Below are positions 1 to 5,097 of a stretch of DNA of 5,097 nucleotides, piece by piece (the first letter of the stretch is position 1; every line of letters begins with the position of its first letter). This DNA comes from Candidatus Thorarchaeota archaeon (GTDB lineage: Archaea > Asgardarchaeota > Thorarchaeia > Thorarchaeales > Thorarchaeaceae). The stretch spans positions 1-5,097 of the forward strand of contig WTCK01000018.1 in NCBI GenBank assembly GCA_013138615.1, in the 5' to 3' direction. The position numbers were made by a program, and so were the translations under genes. The notes beneath the pieces are model-generated. The model ran no database searches. It had not been told where the DNA came from and saw only the letters and a program-made list of their open reading frames with translations.

Positions 1-985
1 CGGGACCGACGTTCATCTTTGGCATGGAAAACTGGCAGGTGTTCCTTATCCTCTAATTCCTGGCCATGAAGCTGTTGGAACTATTGAGCGGATTGGTCCA
101 AGCCCGATTAGCTATCTAAATGGCAAGGAAATCAAAGTTGGCGATAGAGTAACATTCCACGACGTGACGAAGACATGTTTCTCTTGCTATTACTGCCTTA
201 TTGCGAAGACTCCTACAAAATGTCCAAACCGAGTTGTGTATGGAATAACTATGGACTCGACTAAATTTCCTCATCTAATTGGTGGGTACAGCGAGTATGT
301 GTACCTCATTCCTGGTACGCATATCATCAAAATACCCGATCATGTCAGCTTTGATGGAGCCATCTCAGTAGGCTGTGCTCTTCCCACCGCAATCCACGCA
401 GTGACCCGCAGTCCAATGAAGCATGGCCTCAATGTTGCAGTTCAAGGAGCAGGACCCGTTGGATTAATGATCGCAATTCTTGCGAAGATATCGGGGGCAG
501 CAACAATTACCTCAATTGATCAGGCGCCCAACAGGCTAAAAATTACCAAGCGATTCGGAGTCACTCACACTCTGAATATCCGTGAAACCGACCTAGAGGA
601 GCGAAAACAGGCTCTATATGAGATATCGGATGGGCACGGACCAGATATTGTGTATGAAGCAACTGGAAACGCCCTAGCCGTTCCCGAAGGTATCGAACTC
701 GTTCGAGAGGGGGGCACATATACTATCTGTGGGCAATACACTGACAGTGGGACCGTGGAAATGAATCCCCATCTCATGAATCGCAAACACTTGGACATTC
801 GAACCGTCTGGGGCTCAGAAACAACCCACGTATATTAGGCAATACGCACAATCGCGAACAATTACGATAGGTTCCCATTTGAGGACCTTGTCACACACAG
901 CTTCAAACTTGATGAGGCTCAGAAAGCTCTTGAAACCCAACGTGATCAGAAGTCACTGAAAGCGGTAATCAGGCCACATGAATAA
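1..985 (+). CDS. Zinc-dependent medium-chain alcohol dehydrogenase, 5' partial, with internal in-frame TAG
   Basis: This is an NAD(P)-dependent zinc dehydrogenase of the MDR (alcohol/polyol dehydrogenase) superfamily, a cytosolic enzyme oxidising an alcohol to a carbonyl; the substrate cannot be read from sequence. Codons start at base 2, and the N-terminus (about 40 residues) lies off the left edge. The visible part opens with GTDVH. Base 1 is a C, fitting the third base of the expected catalytic Cys codon TGC. GHE (visible residues 21-23) supplies the next zinc ligands and Cys125 in GCALPTA the third. Cys59, 62, 65 and 74 form the structural-zinc lobe, with the last spacing one residue longer than usual. 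GAGPVG (149-154) is the Rossmann loop, and Asp173 at the end of the second strand suggests NAD rather than NADP. After residue 278 a TAG (836-838) interrupts the frame, then 48 codons follow to TAA (983-985) with the family-like stretch FPFEDLVTHSFKLDEA. If TAG terminates, the product loses its C-terminal strand and helix and the gene is probably a pseudogene. If it is read through, the length (about 367) is normal. Confidence 0.9.
836..838 (+). other. In-frame amber (TAG) codon within the dehydrogenase gene
   Basis: The codons around it read H-V-Y-TAG-A-I-R. In related dehydrogenases, as I recall them, this place (after the WGSE..H motif, at the start of a helix) holds a polar or basic residue such as Arg, Lys or Gln. 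A single C-to-T change from CAG or an A-to-T change from AAG would produce it. The reading frame does not shift, so an indel is not the cause. Whether it is a mutation, a base-call error or a sense-read codon cannot be decided from this window. Confidence 0.85.
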
Positions 986-987
986 AC

Positions 988-993
988 AGGAAG
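988..993 (+). promoter_or_regulatory. Shine-Dalgarno site for the M24 peptidase
   Basis: AGGAAG lies 8 bases before the ATG at 1002, a standard spacing. The upstream ATG at 978 has only an AGG at 971-973, 4 bases away. This favours the 1002 start. The site lies just after the dehydrogenase TAA (983-985). Confidence 0.5.
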
Positions 994-1001
994 CCAAACG
1001 C

Positions 1002-2186
1002 ATGGATTACCAACTTGAAAAAGAGAAGAGTCAGCAGGCATGTGAGATACTTGATGAACTCGATATTGCATCTTGGCTAGTCTGGGTTCGTGAAACCTCT
1101 CAGACTCCAGACCCAGTCCTTGGACTAATCCTGGGTGGTGATGTGGTCTGGCAATCTGCTTTCTTCTTCACCAGGGATGGTCAGAAGGTTGGCATTGTTG
1201 GAAACTTCGATGTTGATGCAATCAAAGCGAAGGGCATCTTTGACCGAGTTATTCCTTACACAGAGGGTATCAGAGACCAATTGATTTCAGAACTCGACAA
1301 ATTCCGTCCTCGTCAGATTGCAATCAACTTCAGCAAAGACAATGTGGCTGCTGATGGTTTAACTGTGGGAATGCTGCTAAAGCTCAAAGAGCACTTGAAG
1401 GACACTCCCTACCTGAATCGATTGGTGAGTGCAGAGGAAATCGTTTCCCGACTCCGGGGTCGTAAGACCGAAAAAGAGGTTATCTCCATTAAAACGGCGG
1501 TCGAGATAACCGAGGTGATTTACAACCGGGCCAAAAGATTCGTCAAAGTAGGGATGACCGAGGTTGAAGTGTACCAGCATTTTCATGAACTCATGAAGGA
1601 GCACCAAGTCACAAGTGCTTGGAATGCGGATCACAACCCCGCTGTCGATGCCGGTCCAAACAAGCAGTTCGGACATTCGGGACCAACTGAGAATAGAATC
1701 AAAGAGGGACATCTATTACACTTTGACTTCGGTGTGCGATGGCAGGGCTACTGCTCGGATATTCAACGTATGTTCTTCTTCGGGCCTAAGTCCACGATAC
1801 CTGAGGAAGTGCAAACAGCATTCGAAACGGTTCGTGACGCGATTCAGGAAGCCTCTCGCTACATATCCCCTGGAGTTCTGGGCTACGAGGTGGGTGCACT
1901 GGCCCGCAAGTTCGTAATAGATAGGGGCTATGAAGAGTATCAACATGCTCTTGGCCATCAGGTCGGTCGGCGTGCACATGATGGTGGCACGCTCCTTGGT
2001 CCATTGTGGGAGCGATATGGAACCAGTCCAAAGGGTGTTGTTGAGGCCGGAAACGTCTTCACGCTTGAGCTCTATGTAACAACAAGCAACTATGGACAGG
2101 TCAGTCTAGAAGAGGATATTCTGGTCACTAAAGGCGGGTGTCAATTCCTATCTAAACCGCAGAACGAACTCATTTGCATAGAATAA
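1002..2186 (+). CDS. M24-family metallopeptidase (Xaa-Pro aminopeptidase/dipeptidase-like)
   Basis: This is a cytosolic dinuclear-metal peptidase of the pita-bread fold, the family of Xaa-Pro aminopeptidase, prolidase and creatinase, which typically releases an N-terminal residue before proline. In the 394-residue product the first ~150 residues are the creatinase-like N-terminal domain, including VRETSQTPDPVL. The catalytic domain follows, with all five metal ligands: Asp242 in HFDFG, Asp253 in CSDIQR, His319 in GHQVG, Glu356 in TLEL and Glu370 in LEED. His224 in FGHSG is another conserved-type position. There is no signal peptide or membrane segment. The start at 1002 was chosen for its AGGAAG site; an in-frame ATG at 978 would add 8 residues and overlap the dehydrogenase stop. 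Such closeness suggests co-transcription with the dehydrogenase. The gene ends with TAA, 3 bases from the convergent LarE stop. Family assignment is firm; true Xaa-Pro specificity is an inference, as some M24 members are lyases or hydrolases of small amides. Confidence 0.92.
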   Translation: MDYQLEKEKSQQACEILDELDIASWLVWVRETSQTPDPVLGLILGGDVVWQSAFFFTRDGQKVGIVGNFDVDAIKAKGIFDRVIPYTEGIRDQLISELDKFRPRQIAINFSKDNVAADGLTVGMLLKLKEHLKDTPYLNRLVSAEEIVSRLRGRKTEKEVISIKTAVEITEVIYNRAKRFVKVGMTEVEVYQHFHELMKEHQVTSAWNADHNPAVDAGPNKQFGHSGPTENRIKEGHLLHFDFGVRWQGYCSDIQRMFFFGPKSTIPEEVQTAFETVRDAIQEASRYISPGVLGYEVGALARKFVIDRGYEEYQHALGHQVGRRAHDGGTLLGPLWERYGTSPKGVVEAGNVFTLELYVTTSNYGQVSLEEDILVTKGGCQFLSKPQNELICIE

Positions 2187-2189
2187 GAC

Positions 2190-3002
2190 TCAGGAGATTG
2201 CCAGTTCATCCATTGCTCCCGTTCGATAACCTTTCGCATCGATAGCCACATAGGTGAATCCAATGGACTTTGCCAGCTCATTGAGTTCGTCGAGTTTGTT
2301 GGAGTCGAAGAGTTTGTCACGCTCGTCAGAGCCTACTTCTATTCGCACAAGGTCGCCGTGGAATCGAGCTCGGATTGTATGGACCTCAAATATCCGTCTG
2401 ACCGCTTGTTCAATCGCATCCACCATGTTGACATGTTTCTTTGTGATCTGCACTCCGTAAGGAAATCTGGTAGCAAGGCACGCCATGGAGGGTCTGTCTG
2501 CCACAGATAGTCCATTCTCTTTTGCGTACTTGCGAATCTCATCTTTCGTTATGCCTGCATCCAAGAAGGGTGATGTCCCTCCCATCTCTCTAAGAGCACG
2601 TTCACCAGGTCTGTGGCCTTTCAGATCACTTGCGCTCGTGCCTTCAACGACCATGTCTAGGCCTTGCTTCTCAGCAAATTCAATCCATATGCTGGAGAGC
2701 TTCTTCTTGCAAAGGTAACATCGGTCGCGGGGATTCTTCGTGAACTCATTATCTTCTAGATGATTCACGTGGATTATCTCAGACTCGATGTTCAGCTCGT
2801 CCGCGACTTTCTTAGCATTGGCAAGTTCAGACTGAGGTGACAAAATACTATCTACGGTGAGCAAAACAACTCTTTCTCCATGCTTCTTGGCGAGAAGCGC
2901 GAGGACGGAGCTATCAACACCGCCGCTAAACGCAACCAATATGCGCTGTCCGCTCAGAAGACTGGCAATTTCGCCAAACTTGTCCTTGGAGTGTTCATTC
3001 AT
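2190..3002 (-). CDS. larE: LarE-type ATP-dependent sulfur transferase (PP-loop), three-cysteine form
   Basis: LarE proteins adenylate a nucleotide-bound pyridine carboxylate and insert sulfur, giving the thiocarboxylates of the nickel-pincer nucleotide used by LarA-type racemases. The 270-residue product has the PP-loop SGGVDSS at 26-32, the NPRDRCYLCKK motif with Cys95 and Cys98, GTSASDL and RPGERAL near 121-137, and PSMACLATRFPYG with Cys175, which aligns with the sacrificial Cys176 of Lactobacillus plantarum LarE. These three are the only cysteines in the protein. That pattern matches LarE relatives thought to hold a [4Fe-4S] cluster carrying the transferred sulfide, so the enzyme may be catalytic rather than self-sacrificing. 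The ATG at 3002 has AGGA five bases upstream; an upstream in-frame TTG at 3047 lacks a site. It lies 80 bases after speA on the same strand and ends with TGA. No larB, larC or larA is visible, so its true substrate could differ. Confidence 0.9.
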   Translation of the reverse strand: MNEHSKDKFGEIASLLSGQRILVAFSGGVDSSVLALLAKKHGERVVLLTVDSILSPQSELANAKKVADELNIESEIIHVNHLEDNEFTKNPRDRCYLCKKKLSSIWIEFAEKQGLDMVVEGTSASDLKGHRPGERALREMGGTSPFLDAGITKDEIRKYAKENGLSVADRPSMACLATRFPYGVQITKKHVNMVDAIEQAVRRIFEVHTIRARFHGDLVRIEVGSDERDKLFDSNKLDELNELAKSIGFTYVAIDAKGYRTGAMDELAIS

Positions 3003-3007
3003 CGAAG

Positions 3008-3011
3008 TCCT
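3008..3011 (-). promoter_or_regulatory. Shine-Dalgarno site for larE
   Basis: On the - strand AGGA is followed by five bases (CTTCG) and then the ATG at 3002. It decides for the shorter 270-residue start over the TTG at 3047. The 80-base gap back to the speA stop shows no clear archaeal TATA box or bacterial -10/-35 pair to my eye. Confidence 0.45.
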
Positions 3012-3082
3012 GCCTGCTTTCGAGCTGATGGTCTTAAGGATTGGCAAACTGACAATGCTTGAGGGCCTTACCGTACTCTCGA

Positions 3083-4930
3083 TTACTTGCCTTTGTTTGT
3101 TGACATGTAGGGGTCCTCATCGAAATCCATGTCAGTATAACCCTGGTCCTCCAGAAGATGTTCTACTGATTCCGCTCCCTTTGTCCATTTTACCTGCCAC
3201 TGACCCTCTTCAGTCAGCCTGAGCTCTACATCAGGCAGGTCTCCTAGAAGATTGTGGTCCATCTCAATGACATCTTGGTACGCGCCTGTCAGGGCTAGAA
3301 CAAAGTAGGAGTCCTGAACATTCTCCAAGACACCAACAGGGATTCCTTCCTCCATCCCTTCCTTTGGCAAGGTTAGCGGCCGGTTATCTCTTGTGAACAG
3401 CGGCACTTCAGTGGCTTTTCTGTGGAACTGAGATATCTCCCCGTCTGAGTCACAGGTAATATCTACCAAGCGCACAGTCGTTTCGGGTCTTACATGCAGG
3501 TCGCGAATAGGCACAATTGGGAAGTGCTGATGGACTAGAACATAATCTCCTACACTGTTGAACACGCTGAAATTTCCGATCACGATGTGCTCCGGATACC
3601 AGAAGCTTCTGGAACCAGAGCTCAATTTCAGTTGATTGAATCCATGCTTTTTCAGCTTCTCCCGAACGGCCGTTTCAAGCACTCCAACCAACATCTCGTT
3701 TTCGAAGATTCCTCTTAATGTGTCAGAGATTTCAGTGAGCTTCTTGTGGAATTCATTCCACAAGCTCGTCAACTCTTCAGCAGAACTCGATTTCTCAATT
3801 CGGCCAAGCCATTGACGCTCAGCACTCTCCATTGCTTTGTTCTCATATTCACGACGGGGCGGAAATACCGATCTCAACTCAAGTGCTCTGACCAAGATGA
3901 GTGAGCCCAAGGCAGTAAGTCCCCTTCCTGACTCTATGAGCAGGTTAGGTACAACACCTTGATGTTCACTCTCACTGAGGACATCCTTGATTCCCTGAAT
4001 AAGTGAAATGGCATACAATTCCATCAGGTCTGAGCGATGGGCGCTAGTGTAGTCAATGGGCAATCCCCCTCCGAAGTCAATCATTTCCAGACCAGAAAGG
4101 CCCTTGTCGCGGAGCTCTAGGAATACCCGTGTCATGAACTGTGCAAAACGTCGAAAGCTCGCCACATCGATTATCTGTGAACCAGCGTGACCAAGAATAG
4201 TGGAAACACAGGTCAAGAACCCAGTTTCCTTAAACAGCTCAATGACATCGAAGACATCATGGATACTCATCCCAAACTTGGAATCGCGTCCGGTCGAGTG
4301 CGACCAATGGCCTTCAAGAGTGAGATATGGTTTTAGCCGCAATACTAAATCAGTCATCTTTGGATTGAAGCTCTCAACAATCAACATAGCCTCATACAAT
4401 GACTCCACTGATATTGACATGGTGTAGCCATTGTCAATGCACTTCTGAATCATATCCAAATACTCTGGATCTTTAGCGCCATTGCAGACGATTCGTCTGT
4501 GCTTTTCATTCCGGATTACCTTAGTAACTAGAACGAGCTCAGACTTGGTTCCAACCTCGAGACCGTATTCTGAGTCTGCAGCCAACACAGGCAACACGAA
4601 ATCCCGCCGCTGGTTTACCTTTACTGGATACACTGCGCTGAATTGCCCTTCGTAGTTCAATTGCTTGATTGCTGAAGCGAATGCAGCCTTTAGTTTCTTG
4701 ACTTGAGAAATAATCAACTGAGGAAGTCGAAGAGTAAACGAGGATGTATAACCGATAGAATCTCCGGCATCTGCCTTGACATTCCTGATAATCTCTGAGA
4801 AGGTTATGGTTTCCTTGCCCATTTTGATGCAGAGTTCCCCTTCTTTCGTGATGTCAAGAAAGTGCAGATCATTGCGATCCAACCCGTAGCACAGCTTCGA
4901 TTGACCGATAGTCCACTCTTCTTCTTTCAC
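3083..4930 (-). CDS. speA: Biosynthetic arginine decarboxylase, PLP-dependent SpeA type
   Basis: It decarboxylates L-arginine to agmatine, the entry to putrescine and spermidine synthesis; in archaea agmatine is also needed to make agmatidine in tRNA-Ile2. The 615-residue product is a little shorter than E. coli SpeA (about 658) and is collinear with it: WTIGQSK near the N-terminus, YPVKVNQRR with the PLP lysine Lys104, HSTGRDSKFG at 211-220, the phosphate-binding DFGGGLPIDY at 285-294, ESGRGLTA at 333-340, the signature DITCDSDG at 490-497 with the active-site Cys493, and a C-terminal YQDVIEMDHNLLGD stretch. The usual His-His after ESGRxxTA is replaced by Leu-Gly, a mark of divergence. The start is GTG, set by a GGGGGT site. 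It sits 28 bases behind a HAMP-protein gene and 80 bases before larE. The stop is TAA. Arginine is the best substrate call; a related amino acid is possible given the divergence. Confidence 0.93.
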   Translation of the reverse strand: MKEEEWTIGQSKLCYGLDRNDLHFLDITKEGELCIKMGKETITFSEIIRNVKADAGDSIGYTSSFTLRLPQLIISQVKKLKAAFASAIKQLNYEGQFSAVYPVKVNQRRDFVLPVLAADSEYGLEVGTKSELVLVTKVIRNEKHRRIVCNGAKDPEYLDMIQKCIDNGYTMSISVESLYEAMLIVESFNPKMTDLVLRLKPYLTLEGHWSHSTGRDSKFGMSIHDVFDVIELFKETGFLTCVSTILGHAGSQIIDVASFRRFAQFMTRVFLELRDKGLSGLEMIDFGGGLPIDYTSAHRSDLMELYAISLIQGIKDVLSESEHQGVVPNLLIESGRGLTALGSLILVRALELRSVFPPRREYENKAMESAERQWLGRIEKSSSAEELTSLWNEFHKKLTEISDTLRGIFENEMLVGVLETAVREKLKKHGFNQLKLSSGSRSFWYPEHIVIGNFSVFNSVGDYVLVHQHFPIVPIRDLHVRPETTVRLVDITCDSDGEISQFHRKATEVPLFTRDNRPLTLPKEGMEEGIPVGVLENVQDSYFVLALTGAYQDVIEMDHNLLGDLPDVELRLTEEGQWQVKWTKGAESVEHLLEDQGYTDMDFDEDPYMSTNKGK

Positions 4931-4936
4931 TCAAAT

Positions 4937-4942
4937 ACCCCC
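4937..4942 (-). promoter_or_regulatory. Shine-Dalgarno site for speA
   Basis: On the - strand GGGGGT, one mismatch from GGAGGT, stands 6 bases before the GTG at 4930. It supports the GTG as the true start. It lies directly after a small inverted repeat (4943-4957). Confidence 0.55.
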
Positions 4943-4958
4943 GAAGATGCAATCTTCT

Positions 4959-5097
4959 TCAGGTTTCGTCCTCTTTGATGGAGTCAAGCATTCCTTGAAA
5001 AGCTCTCGCCAACTCACCAATCTCGTCGTCCTGCGAGATGTAGGTTGTATCGACCCTGAGGTTAATCGCGTCTAGACTCTCCTCCTTTATCATGGCT
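4959..5097 (-). CDS. C-terminal tail of a HAMP-domain (membrane sensor-type) protein, 5' partial
   Basis: The frame is open from the right edge to a TGA at 4959-4961, and about 45 residues are visible. They end in INLRVDTTYISQDDEIGELA followed by RAFQGMLDSIKEDET. This matches the second half of a HAMP domain: the connector, the DEIGEL motif (the classic DExG) and the amphipathic second helix. HAMP domains pass signals from a transmembrane segment to a cytoplasmic output. Here the protein stops about ten residues after the HAMP helix, so no kinase, methyl-accepting or cyclase domain follows. The sensor and membrane parts, if present, lie outside the window. The in-window ATG at 5093 falls in the middle of the HAMP domain and is not likely to be the start. 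The gene lies 28 bases before speA on the same strand and may be co-transcribed with it. Confidence 0.75.
   Translation of the reverse strand, partial: AMIKEESLDAINLRVDTTYISQDDEIGELARAFQGMLDSIKEDET

Noticed and set aside
164..838. A short 224-residue dehydrogenase starting at GTG 164 and ending at the TAG
   Set aside because: The frame is open from the left edge with the GTDVH and GHE motifs upstream of 164, so 164 is internal. The homologous sequence after the TAG shows that the original gene ended at 985.
978..1001. Longer peptidase start at ATG 978, overlapping the dehydrogenase stop by 8 bases
   Set aside because: It is possible, but its ribosome site is weak. The ATG at 1002 has AGGAAG at 8 bases and gives an N-terminus that matches the usual start of the creatinase-like domain.
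1377..2031. Several open frames on the - strand opposite the M24 peptidase
   Set aside because: They mirror the peptidase codons, lack ribosome sites and give compositions without recognisable motifs.
3003..3047. Longer larE start at a TTG, adding 15 residues
   Set aside because: No Shine-Dalgarno site precedes the TTG, while the ATG at 3002 has AGGA at five bases, and LarE homologues usually begin shortly before the PP-loop as the shorter form does.
2857..3222. Open frame of 121 codons on the + strand across the larE/speA junction
   Set aside because: It lies opposite two well-supported genes, its translation resembles no family I know, and it has no ribosome site. It is a shadow of the coding strand.

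Overview
The window is a compact stretch of a prokaryotic chromosome with about 97% coding density, AGGA/GGGGGT-type Shine-Dalgarno sites and no mobile elements, RNA genes or CRISPR array that I can see. Two operon-like blocks converge. On the + strand lie a zinc-dependent medium-chain dehydrogenase, cut by the left edge, and an M24-family Xaa-Pro-type metallopeptidase. On the - strand, read from the right edge, lie the C-terminal tail of a HAMP-domain protein, a PLP-dependent biosynthetic arginine decarboxylase (SpeA type) and a LarE-type sulfur transferase. The two blocks meet tail to tail with only 3 bases between their stop codons. My impression from the family flavour is a mesophilic archaeon, possibly of the Asgard/Thorarchaeota kind, but no marker in the window proves this and a bacterium cannot be excluded.

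Left block (1-2186). The dehydrogenase keeps its visible catalytic-zinc, structural-zinc and NAD-binding motifs. Its frame is interrupted by one in-frame TAG at 836-838. The same frame then runs on for 48 more codons, encoding the expected C-terminal part of the family, and ends at a TAA at 983-985. The peptidase begins right at this end: its preferred ATG is at 1002, and an alternative ATG at 978 would overlap the dehydrogenase stop. It carries all five metal ligands of the pita-bread fold.

Right block (2190-5097, - strand). The HAMP-protein tail ends 28 bases before the GTG of speA, and speA ends 80 bases before the ATG of the LarE gene, so the three could be co-transcribed. SpeA makes agmatine from arginine. 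LarE-type proteins transfer sulfur onto a nucleotide-linked pyridine carboxylate on the way to the nickel-pincer cofactor, or act in related sulfur chemistry. No larA, larB or larC is in the window, and nothing visible links the HAMP protein, SpeA and LarE in function.

The most notable signal is the lone in-frame amber codon inside an otherwise intact enzyme gene. It may be a nonsense mutation, a sequencing error, or a sense-read TAG (for example pyrrolysine). None of the five gene ends visible in the window uses TAG. Second in interest is the HAMP protein that stops directly after its HAMP domain, with no output domain.
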